Positions 1 to 8,053 are shown, counted from the first letter of the stretch. The stretch is 39,027 nucleotides of DNA from Oscillospiraceae bacterium (GCA_015064925.1 SVRH01000005.1:1-39027), one strand, 5' to 3'. Made by a program: numbers and translations. Notes: a model not told the origin generated them from the letters alone.

Positions 1-78
1 ACCCTTATCATTTTGTAAGCTTCATTCTGCCACCGCCTTCCTTTGCTTCATTATATCACAAATCTGTGAACATTTCAA

Positions 79-268
79 GTGAAATATTCGGTTTGCGCCG
101 AATGTGAAATAATTTCCTTACGGAAATTGTGAAATATCTCCCGGCGCCTACGGCTTTGGTCGATGTGAAATGAAATAAATCCCCTCACGCGCCGCAGCGC
201 ATTTCACACGCGAAGCGTATTTCACGCACGAAGTGCATTTCACAAATCCCGCAAGGGATTTATTTCAC
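79..268. repeat. Array of short hairpins separated by GTGAAAT (x4) then ATTTCAC (x4)
   Basis: Read directly: gtgaaat ATTCGG..CCGAAT gtgaaat AATTTCC..GGAAATT gtgaaat ... ATTTCAC ACGCGAAGCGT ATTTCAC GCACGAAGTGC ATTTCAC AAATCCCGCAAGGGATTT ATTTCAC. Confidence 0.85.
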
Positions 269-270
269 TG

Positions 271-304
271 AAAAAAGCCATCCGCTTACGCGAATGGCTT
301 TTTT
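271..304. terminator. Bidirectional Rho-independent terminator-like hairpin
   Basis: AAAAAAGCCAT...ATGGCTTTTTT inverted repeat with A/T tracts on both sides. Confidence 0.75.
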
Positions 305-336
305 CTTGGCTAATAACCCTAATTTTGATACAAAAA

Positions 337-846
337 TTATTTACCTTTGAGTGTCGGAATTTTAGTTCCCTTGGCATTTACACCAAGGATAATAGCACCG
401 AGGAACAAAGCTCCGCCTATTATGGAGGTGCCATATTTAATAATGTTTCCTATGAATTCTTTGTTTTCGGTATCCTTGGCAGAAATCTTGTCCGCTACTA
501 AAATCATTTTATCGGTGATATCAGATCTTTCTTCGGGAGAGATGTCATCTTTTTTTAGTACTTCGCTTAAGCTACTAAGTATGAGTTTGTATGCCTCGAT
601 GGCTTCCTTTTGGCTTTCGCTGTTCTCTTTGAGTGCAGCGTCGCACATCGCATTTAACTGAACTACCATATTTGAAGCGAGTTCTGCATATGCCGGGAAT
701 TGATTTATTATGGCAATTGCCACATCTTTATCCATATTAGGAATCAAAGAGACAAATTCCATAATTTTATCTTTTGATAAATTTCTGAACGACTCAATAT
801 TCAGAGCTTTAAGTACTTGCTCCTGTGTAATAAGTTTCTGTGACAT
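337..846 (-). CDS. Hypothetical protein with C-terminal transmembrane segment; last gene of the TcmP operon
   Basis: 169-aa ORF; C-terminal hydrophobic stretch IIKYGTSIIGGALFLGAIILGV; 19-nt gap to the upstream rSAM gene. Confidence 0.7.
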   Translation of the reverse strand: MSQKLITQEQVLKALNIESFRNLSKDKIMEFVSLIPNMDKDVAIAIINQFPAYAELASNMVVQLNAMCDAALKENSESQKEAIEAYKLILSSLSEVLKKDDISPEERSDITDKMILVADKISAKDTENKEFIGNIIKYGTSIIGGALFLGAIILGVNAKGTKIPTLKGK

Positions 847-865
847 ATTTTCACCGTCCTTATTT

Positions 866-1633
866 TTATGTTTCTTCGGTTATAGTTCCGTCTTTGATAT
901 GGAATGCGATTCCGTGCCGTTGACAGAACGCCACTACTTCCGTTGCACACCGGTTATAAAAACTCTTGTGTTCTTTATACGCAGAAACATCTTTGCTATA
1001 GTTGGTTCTTCCGAAAATGATTTTATCGGCAAAAGACACAGTTTCTAGTATAGCAGACAAATCTTGCTCTATAAGGTTGGGAGTAGGATAAGGTTCTATG
1101 CTAACCCAAGTTTTGCATCCACGCTCGCTCAATGCTCGTAATGCTTGTATGCGCTCGGCATAAGGGGCGGCACCAGGCTCCATACGTTGTCTATATTCCT
1201 CATCTAAGGATATAAGTGTAATTCCATATTCATTCTCCATCGAGCAATCGGCAAGCTCAATTGGGAGAATGCCTTTCGTCAGTACTGTACATTTGATCCC
1301 CGAAGCATTGAGTTTATTTATGGCAGCAATACTCATTGTAGATATTTCTTCGTAGCCGTACATAAATGGGTCAGTCGTAAAACAAAGCTGAACCGACTTG
1401 ATTTTATCTTTTAAACGAGGTATTTCTTCATCCAATATCTCCAAGGTATTTGACACGATACGCGGTTCAAGCCAATCCTCATATGACGAAATCTCACCGA
1501 AACGTTTTTTCATCATATAGGCGTAACACGGATATTTACAACCGTGGGCGCAACCCAAGACGTGATTCATTGTATAATCGCCGTATTCCACTCCGGTTTT
1601 GTATAACATTGTTTTTCTTGTTATGCTTTTCAT
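866..1633 (-). CDS. Three-Cys-motif radical-SAM-like protein (Gp37/Gp68-like family, TcmP partner)
   Basis: GCAHGCKYPCYAY cysteine motif; ATG at 1633 preceded by GAGGTGGAACGG; start/stop overlap (ATGA) with the TcmP gene. Confidence 0.75.
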   Translation of the reverse strand: MKSITRKTMLYKTGVEYGDYTMNHVLGCAHGCKYPCYAYMMKKRFGEISSYEDWLEPRIVSNTLEILDEEIPRLKDKIKSVQLCFTTDPFMYGYEEISTMSIAAINKLNASGIKCTVLTKGILPIELADCSMENEYGITLISLDEEYRQRMEPGAAPYAERIQALRALSERGCKTWVSIEPYPTPNLIEQDLSAILETVSFADKIIFGRTNYSKDVSAYKEHKSFYNRCATEVVAFCQRHGIAFHIKDGTITEET

Positions 1634-2829
1634 CCGTTCCACCTCAATTCCGTGGTTTTACCCTTTTCGTCTGCAAAGAACGAGGAGGTGCGCCCTGTGT
1701 TTGTTTTGTCGGGAGTACGCCGAACTATGAGTTGTCCGCTTTTTTCCAAATCTTTGAATATTGCTTTCACAGTTTGAGTGCGACAAACAACACCGTAAGT
1801 ACTGTAAAAATCCGCCATAATTGGATTCATGCGCTTAAATGATGTGATGCCCGAAAGAAAGCCTGTTACCTTCTCCCGGATGTCTTCTTCGTCAATTGCT
1901 TGGTTTTCTACATTTTCTTCAAACAAGGACATTTGACCTCCGCGTTGAATGTCTTGCATAAACTCCCAACGTCCGAAAATGTTATCGACCATAAGCAACG
2001 CCCCATCGGCGTGATTGGTTGCGTGAATCATCCTATATTTAGGAACTTGTCCTTCTTTGATTCTTAAAGGCATATTCAGCACATAGGCATAACTTTGACG
2101 CATACGTCTGCAATATGCCTCGGCAAACTCTGCCTCTGCTTCGTAAGCGGTGATAGTACCTTTGCGCTTTTTCTCAATGATATCAACCCAATAATCTCCA
2201 CCGGCAATTTTATCGAGCGCAAGCTTGGATTTTTCGTCGGGAGATAATTGTGTACTGTCATACTCGACTAGGTCTTCCAAAATATCATCTTCAAACTTCA
2301 CGCCCAATACACGGCATCCTTCTCGGATGAATCCAAAAGAATTCATATTAATCAGCAACTCGATACTGTTGAATCCGTGAGTGGCAAAAGAATCAAACAA
2401 CGAATAATCGAGCGCCTTAATTCCATAAGGGTCAATATAAAGGAAAACATTGCAGCCGTTCTTGTTCTTCAAGATGCCTTCAATTTGCTCCTCATATTTA
2501 CCGGATATTATATTCACATCGGAATAATCTTTTAGATTTTCTGTGAGATCGTGAGCATAGTTCAAGTCGATAAAATAGGATTGGATATTGCTTTGCGTCA
2601 TTGTTGTCTGCCCCAAGCAATCCTCAATGGTGTGCAGAGCGATAAGTGGAGAACCCGGGTTGCCGTCTTCAAAGGCTCCTTTGCCAGCAAAACAATCAAC
2701 ATATACGATGGCTCGCCTTGTATGAAGTATTTTTTGGAAATAAGGTTTTAGGTAATGACCCAACAACGCATCCTTAACTTCTGACCACGGTTTCTTCACC
2801 TTGAAGAAATCATCATTTTTCTTTGCCAA
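1630..2829 (-). CDS. tcmP: Three-Cys-motif partner protein TcmP (methyltransferase-like)
   Basis: N-terminus VKKPWSEVKDALLGHYLKPYFQKIL, then VYVDCFAGKG (MTase motif I-like) and FLYIDPYG (motif IV-like); TTG start after AGGAGG. Confidence 0.75.
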   Translation of the reverse strand: MAKKNDDFFKVKKPWSEVKDALLGHYLKPYFQKILHTRRAIVYVDCFAGKGAFEDGNPGSPLIALHTIEDCLGQTTMTQSNIQSYFIDLNYAHDLTENLKDYSDVNIISGKYEEQIEGILKNKNGCNVFLYIDPYGIKALDYSLFDSFATHGFNSIELLINMNSFGFIREGCRVLGVKFEDDILEDLVEYDSTQLSPDEKSKLALDKIAGGDYWVDIIEKKRKGTITAYEAEAEFAEAYCRRMRQSYAYVLNMPLRIKEGQVPKYRMIHATNHADGALLMVDNIFGRWEFMQDIQRGGQMSLFEENVENQAIDEEDIREKVTGFLSGITSFKRMNPIMADFYSTYGVVCRTQTVKAIFKDLEKSGQLIVRRTPDKTNTGRTSSFFADEKGKTTELRWNG

Positions 2830-2846
2830 AGTGGTGCCTCCTATCG

Positions 2847-3287
2847 TTAGTTTTCGGACAAATTACCTTGGGTATTTTTAATTCTCAAAGTAACCTTAAA
2901 ATTCTCTTCCGGGAACAGCGAATCGTGTTCACGGCATCTTGCTGCCTCTGCTTTTATAACGCTTTCCACGGCGTGTTTGCCGTATTCGTCAAGACGTAGA
3001 TATGCCATAATCGTCTCGTAGAAACTCTCCTCGGCTTCCCATATGCCGAGTTGCTCTATATCCTCTTCCGTCATCTTAGGCGAAGAGGGGTCATTGGACG
3101 AGCCGAGAATATAATCTATCCTTCTATCAAATATGTCTGAAAGCGCATCGAGCGTTTCAAAGTTCGGCTCTCGTTTGCCGATCTCCCACATTGCAACCGT
3201 TCCCTTGGAAACGCCCAAAAGCTCCGCGAGCTGCACCTGGGTCATATTCTTTTCTTTTCGTAATTCTTTCAATCTGTGAGCAAACAT
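2847..3287 (-). CDS. XRE/CI-like helix-turn-helix transcriptional regulator
   Basis: MFAHRLKELRKEKNMTQVQLAELLGVSKGTVAMWEIGKREPNFETLDALSDIF; RBS GAGGTGATGAA. Confidence 0.9.
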   Translation of the reverse strand: MFAHRLKELRKEKNMTQVQLAELLGVSKGTVAMWEIGKREPNFETLDALSDIFDRRIDYILGSSNDPSSPKMTEEDIEQLGIWEAEESFYETIMAYLRLDEYGKHAVESVIKAEAARCREHDSLFPEENFKVTLRIKNTQGNLSEN

Positions 3288-3304
3288 TTCATCACCTCGC
3301 ATAA

Positions 3305-3340
3305 ATTATATCACGAATCGTGAGTATTGTCAAGTGTTTT
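3305..3340 (-). promoter_or_regulatory. Promoter of the HTH-TcmP operon with palindromic operator TCACGA-A-TCGTGA in its spacer
   Basis: Minus strand reads TTGACA-ATACTCACGATTCGTGA(17)-TATAAT; palindrome at 3311-3323. Confidence 0.8.
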
Positions 3341-3393
3341 CTAACACTTTGATGGTGCTTGCGATATTTTTTTGAAGAAAAAGATAACTTGCT

Positions 3394-3452
3394 GTGAGAT
3401 TTGCTATTGACAAAGATAACTAAATGTTGTATAATATACTTGTAAATCTCAC
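3394..3452 (+). promoter_or_regulatory. Rightward promoter TTGACA-N17-TATAAT flanked by GTGAGATTT/AAATCTCAC inverted repeats
   Basis: TTGACA 3407-3412, TATAAT 3430-3435; inverted repeats 3394-3402 and 3444-3452; direct repeat AAAGATAACT at 3380 and 3412. Confidence 0.8.
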
Positions 3453-3468
3453 GAAAGGAGAGAATTTT

Positions 3469-3657
3469 ATGAAAAACGAGACAAAACCGTCGATGATGAC
3501 CATCAAGCAGATAGCAAAAACGGGGCTGATGCCCGAAAATGCTCTCCGTCAACTTTTGAAGGAAGGCAAACTGCCTGTTGTCTATATCGGCAAAAAAGCT
3601 CTCGTCAACTATTCCAAGTTGTGCGAGCTTCTCAATCGGCTCGGCGATACCGAATGA
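3469..3657 (+). CDS. Small DNA-binding protein, excisionase/AlpA-like
   Basis: 62 aa MKNETKPSMMTIKQIAKTGLMPENALRQLLKEGKLPVVYIGKKALVNYSKLCELLNRL; RBS AAAGGAG. Confidence 0.7.
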   Translation: MKNETKPSMMTIKQIAKTGLMPENALRQLLKEGKLPVVYIGKKALVNYSKLCELLNRLGDTE

Positions 3658-3690
3658 CCGATAGAAAATTTAAAGAAAGGAGGAAACGGA

Positions 3691-5988
3691 ATGAAAACCC
3701 AATACGCCAATCTGCCGCCCCTGTTGAAGAAGGAAGGCTTGTTTTGCTTATGGCAATACGAAGTTCGTGACGGCAAAAAGACCAAGGTTCCGTATTGTGT
3801 CCGTGGTTATCGTGCTGATCCAGGTAACAAAAGTACATTTTCAAAGTTTGACCAAGTTATTAGCCTTGCCAACGGATATGACGGAATCGGCATCGGTGTT
3901 TTTGATGACATATGCGCCGTAGATATCGACCATTGTGTAGAAGACGGTGTGCTTTCAGAAATGGCTGACGATATCGTAAAAATGATGGACTCCTATACCG
4001 AGTATAGCCCCTCCGGTACGGGTGTGCGCATCTTTTTCAAGGCAAGCGGTCTGTCCTATGACAAAGAGCGTTACTACGTCAATAATCGCAAATTCGGTCT
4101 TGAAATCTATGTTTCCGGTTATACAAACAAATTTGTAACCGCTACCGGAAATGTACTTATCGACCGAGAAGTTGAAGACCGAACCGAGGCTCTTTTGCTC
4201 GTGCTTGAAAAGTATATGGTCAAGCCGACACAGTTATATACTCGCCGTGAGGATGTTCCCGGTAGCTTTCTTTCAGACGAGTCCGTAATTGCCAAGGCAA
4301 GTGCATCCAAGCAGGGTGAAAAGTTCTCGGCGCTTTGGTATGGGGACACATCTGCATACGGAAGTCAAAGCGAAGCCGATCTTGCCCTCTGCTCCATTCT
4401 TGCATTTTGGTGTGGCGGTGATATTGAGCAGATGGATAGACTCTTCCGCCAATCCGATCTTATGCGAGAAAAATGGGAGAGGGAGGATTATAGAATGAAC
4501 ACATTGAACCGAGCCGTGGCAATGACCAAGGAATTTTATAAGCCTCTCGGTCGAACCGCTCCGGCAGAGGATTTTAACGATATCTCTATTTTTCTTGAAG
4601 AAGCCACTCCTGAACGCAATGACCGTTACCCTTGGACGGACATTGGTGGCGGACGGCTGTTTGCGGATTGCTTTGAGAGCATTGCCAGGTATGTCCCCGA
4701 GAAGAAGAGCTGGTACTGTTACAAAGACGGCGTGTGGTCTCCCGACAGCGGTGCGCTCCGCACGATGGAGCTTTGTAAGGCGTTAGCGGATGCATTAATC
4801 GTATATGCGGTATCCATTCATGATGAACGCCAAAGACAAGAGTTTATGAAATACTGCACCAAATGGCAGACGCGACGTACGCGAGAAACGCTACTCAAAG
4901 ATGCCCAAGGCGTACACCCCATATCCCTCTCGGAATTTGATTGCGACCCGTATGCCTTCAACTGTAAGAACGGCACATTGCACCTTGATACGATGGAATT
5001 TACCGAACATCGCCCAGAAGACCGCTTGTCTAAGATCTCAAATGTGGCATATGACCCTTCCGCATATAGTTCTCGGTTTGAAAGCTTTGTATCTGAGATT
5101 ATGAGCGGAGATGTCGACAAAGCGAGATTTCTTCAAAAGTCTCTCGGTTACGGCATCAGCGGAGATACTCGCTACGAGTGTATGTTCATTATGTACGGAG
5201 CTACTACCCGTAACGGTAAAGGCACCTTATGTGAGAGCGTACTGAAGGTTCTCGGCAATTACGGTTGTACCGCAAGACCGGAAACTTTGAGTATCAACGC
5301 CAACAGCAACAGCCAGACCCCGAGCGAAGATATCGCAAGGCTTGCAGGGGTACGCTTTGCCAACATTTCCGAGCCTGGTAAGGGACTCCTTCTTAACGGA
5401 GCAAAGGTCAAAAATATGACGGGTAACGATACTATCAACGCTCGTTTCCTTCACGAAAACAGCTTTGACTTCGCTCCTCAATTCAAACTCTACATCAACA
5501 CCAACTACCTTCCCGTCATTAACGATATGACTCTTTTCAGCAGCGGACGTGTAGTCATTATTCCTTTTGAAAGGCACTTTGAAGAAGCCGAGCAAGACAA
5601 GACTTTGAAAACGGAATTCTCAAAGCCGGAAGTTCAAAGCGCAATCCTCAATTGGCTTGTAGGCGGCTATCGTATGCTGATGAAAGAAGGCTTGTCGCAA
5701 CCGCAAGCGGTAAAGGAAGCAACTGCTTCTTATGAACACGAAAGCGATAAGATTGCTATGTTTGCGGAGGACAATCTTATTGAGGACAAACGCTCCGAGG
5801 TTCGTACCGCCGAAGTCTATAGTCGATACAAGGAGTGGTGTATGGACAACGGACACCGTGCCGAAAGCATGAAGAACTTCAAGCAAGGACTCATGACACA
5901 AGGCTCGGTTGTCCGCAAGCGACCGAGGGGCGGTGGTAGCGAAACCACAATGCTCATCGGCTTCAAACTCGTCAGCGACTTCCTTTAA
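3691..5988 (+). CDS. Phage/plasmid PrimPol-SF3 helicase (P4-type primase, replication initiator)
   Basis: N-terminal AVDIDHC / YSPSGTGVRIF PrimPol-like motifs; C-terminal MYGATTRNGKGTLCESVL Walker A and NTNYLPV. Confidence 0.85.
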   Translation: MKTQYANLPPLLKKEGLFCLWQYEVRDGKKTKVPYCVRGYRADPGNKSTFSKFDQVISLANGYDGIGIGVFDDICAVDIDHCVEDGVLSEMADDIVKMMDSYTEYSPSGTGVRIFFKASGLSYDKERYYVNNRKFGLEIYVSGYTNKFVTATGNVLIDREVEDRTEALLLVLEKYMVKPTQLYTRREDVPGSFLSDESVIAKASASKQGEKFSALWYGDTSAYGSQSEADLALCSILAFWCGGDIEQMDRLFRQSDLMREKWEREDYRMNTLNRAVAMTKEFYKPLGRTAPAEDFNDISIFLEEATPERNDRYPWTDIGGGRLFADCFESIARYVPEKKSWYCYKDGVWSPDSGALRTMELCKALADALIVYAVSIHDERQRQEFMKYCTKWQTRRTRETLLKDAQGVHPISLSEFDCDPYAFNCKNGTLHLDTMEFTEHRPEDRLSKISNVAYDPSAYSSRFESFVSEIMSGDVDKARFLQKSLGYGISGDTRYECMFIMYGATTRNGKGTLCESVLKVLGNYGCTARPETLSINANSNSQTPSEDIARLAGVRFANISEPGKGLLLNGAKVKNMTGNDTINARFLHENSFDFAPQFKLYINTNYLPVINDMTLFSSGRVVIIPFERHFEEAEQDKTLKTEFSKPEVQSAILNWLVGGYRMLMKEGLSQPQAVKEATASYEHESDKIAMFAEDNLIEDKRSEVRTAEVYSRYKEWCMDNGHRAESMKNFKQGLMTQGSVVRKRPRGGGSETTMLIGFKLVSDFL

Positions 5989-5993
5989 CACAA

Positions 5994-6082
5994 TGTCGCA
6001 ACTTGTCGCAGGTTCTATAGGTTATTTTCAAAAAACGCTCTTTTATAGAAATGACATATTTTACTTGCGACAATCTGCGACA
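5994..6082. other. Candidate replication origin: paired TGTCGCA iterons flanking an AT-rich core
   Basis: TGTCGCA at 5994 and 6004; inverted TGCGACA at 6066 and 6076; 10-bp spacing on each side; AT-rich ~50 bp between; immediately 3' of the helicase gene. Confidence 0.6.
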
Positions 6083-6236
6083 GACGTCCTTTACAAGACA
6101 ATTGTGACCTAAGGGGCGGGTCAAATCTGTGGGCGAAAAATAGTGTCCAACGGGTGGGCAGCCCCGCGTACAAAAAGAAATATTCAAAGGGGGTATTACC
6201 CCTAAAACAAACAAATCAAAAAATGGAGGATTTTTT

Positions 6237-6518
6237 ATGAAATTTAGACCTATTTACAACAAAAAATTCCGTGTTACCGCATCTGATAGAGAGGCATTTA
6301 CCACTCAGGACTATACCTGTATGTTCATTTTGCAGACGATGAAGGGACAGCCCGTAGCGGTTTCCGTGTGCAACGATCTTGATTGCCACATTTGGAGGGT
6401 GCAGTACGGCTTCTCCACCGTCTACTTTGGTGAGTACGCCGAAGCGATGGATTTTTGCCGTGAGCATTTCTGCGACCTTACCGGAAACAAGCTGAAGAAG
6501 GCAAAGGAGAGAAAATAA
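6237..6518 (+). CDS. Hypothetical small protein
   Basis: 93-aa ORF preceded by TGGAGG; tail-to-head with next ORF. Confidence 0.65.
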   Translation: MKFRPIYNKKFRVTASDREAFTTQDYTCMFILQTMKGQPVAVSVCNDLDCHIWRVQYGFSTVYFGEYAEAMDFCREHFCDLTGNKLKKAKERK

Positions 6519-6808
6519 TGTTTCGGCTCTCAAATTATCTTCAGAAGCATTTGAAAGGTCATATCGATTTCGATACATTCGTGCTGATCGCTGTTATCCC
6601 TCGCAAAAAGAAGGATACCGTGGTTCTCTTGGCACCGAAGTATGAAACCGAATACACCTATTTCGCACTTCAAAACGGCAAAAATTACACATATCATTCT
6701 TGCCTCGACACCCTGCTGACGGCAGCACATAAATGCGGTATCAGCCGTTTCAAGCTGTGGCGTTGTCGCAAACGCTATGAAAATTTCAAAAGGAGAGGTC
6801 TTATATGA
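6518..6808 (+). CDS. Hypothetical small basic protein
   Basis: 96-aa ORF; 1-nt overlap with upstream and 4-nt overlap with downstream ORF. Confidence 0.65.
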   Translation: MFRLSNYLQKHLKGHIDFDTFVLIAVIPRKKKDTVVLLAPKYETEYTYFALQNGKNYTYHSCLDTLLTAAHKCGISRFKLWRCRKRYENFKRRGLI

Positions 6809-7086
6809 AAAAATATTATCCGCTCATTGATATGGACACAACCGGGACAATAAAAGTGCCGATGTTTCCTGCCTACGATTACAAAACAGCGTTGAGAACA
6901 AGCAATTTCGCACTCGGAGAAGTCTCTTCCCACCATTACCGCTTGATTGCCGTAACCCCTCACGCTATGAGAGATTATCTCTCTTATGACATCCGTTGTC
7001 CCAAGTGCGGTGCAACGATGGATATGACCGAACCGCACGAAGGTGAGTATGTTCTTGCAGAGTATACTTGCGAAAACTGTCAATAA
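6805..7086 (+). CDS. Hypothetical small protein with zinc-ribbon-like CPKC...CENC
   Basis: 93-aa ORF; IRCPKCGATMDM...EYTCENCQ. Confidence 0.65.
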   Translation: MKKYYPLIDMDTTGTIKVPMFPAYDYKTALRTSNFALGEVSSHHYRLIAVTPHAMRDYLSYDIRCPKCGATMDMTEPHEGEYVLAEYTCENCQ

Positions 7087-7106
7087 ATTTTTGGAGGTAT
7101 AAAACT

Positions 7107-8045
7107 ATGACTATTGACGCTATTAAAGAAAGAGATTACGCCGTGGCTATGCCCGAATACGATTATGCATTTTGGAATGCCGTAAAGCGTAAGCCCCACA
7201 ATGCAAAAGAGCTTGAAAAGGCTAGCAGTAACGAAGCCGGTACATATCTTCCTCTTCAGGCAAATTCCAAGATGAACGCTGCCCTCAAGAGAGAAAGCGT
7301 GTTCCGCTCACTTGCTACCATTGCTTATATGAGAGAACCCGGCGGTATCGTTCTTGCAAAGTATTGCGATTCGGAGAGTTGTTGGGTCCCCGAACACGGA
7401 ATGTATACTTTTTCGGAGAACCCCGGAGAATTCACCGAATACAACATCAAGGCACACAAGCTCGGAACGCTTCTCAAATATGACGAGGCATTTATGGTAG
7501 ATGTCGGTCTTAATATGGAAAACCACCTGATTGACAACATTGCCAAGAGCTTCGGTGCTATGGAAGATGCCGCCTATGTAAACGGAAATGGTGATATTCA
7601 GCCTACCGGAATTCTCCACAGCACTCGCGGAGCACAGGTCGGCACAACCACCGCGAATCTCACCTATGAGGACGTGGTCAAGCTCTACTTCTCGGTCAAG
7701 CCTGAATACCGCAAGAGAGGTGTTTGGATGATGAACGATGAGACCGCTTATTATCTCCGCACCCTCAAAGACGAAGGCGGTAACTACATTTGGAATCACG
7801 CCAACGATACCATCCTCGGCAAGCGTGTATACATCTGCAACGATATGCCGAGCATCGGTGCCGGAAACAAGCCTATCGCATTCGGTGACTTTTCCTACTA
7901 TTGGATTATTATCCGTGACGAGGTTAGCGTAAAGGTTCTCAAGGAGCTTTATTACGATGATATGCAGATCGGCTATATTGCTCGTGAGTATCTCGATGCA
8001 AAGCTCATCCGCCCCGAGGCAATCAAGGTCATTCAAATGAGCTAA
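7107..8045 (+). CDS. Phage major capsid protein, HK97 fold
   Basis: MEDAAYVNGNGDIQPTGIL, YRKRGVWMMNDETAYYLRTLKDEGGNYIWN, LGKRVYICNDMP, IAFGDFSYYWIIIRDEVSVKVLKELYYDDMQIGYIAREYLDAKLIRPEA; RBS TTTGGAGG, ATG at 7107. Confidence 0.88.
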   Translation: MTIDAIKERDYAVAMPEYDYAFWNAVKRKPHNAKELEKASSNEAGTYLPLQANSKMNAALKRESVFRSLATIAYMREPGGIVLAKYCDSESCWVPEHGMYTFSENPGEFTEYNIKAHKLGTLLKYDEAFMVDVGLNMENHLIDNIAKSFGAMEDAAYVNGNGDIQPTGILHSTRGAQVGTTTANLTYEDVVKLYFSVKPEYRKRGVWMMNDETAYYLRTLKDEGGNYIWNHANDTILGKRVYICNDMPSIGAGNKPIAFGDFSYYWIIIRDEVSVKVLKELYYDDMQIGYIAREYLDAKLIRPEAIKVIQMS

Positions 8046-8053
8046 AAAGCACA

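Noticed and set aside
79-268. CRISPR-like array
   Set aside because: The constant unit is only 7 nt and flips orientation midway, and the intervals are self-complementary stems of unequal length; no cas genes.
3691-5988. Interpretation as a virulence-associated protein E gene
   Set aside because: PrimPol plus SF3/P4-type helicase motifs fit a replication initiator; the virulence label is a legacy annotation.
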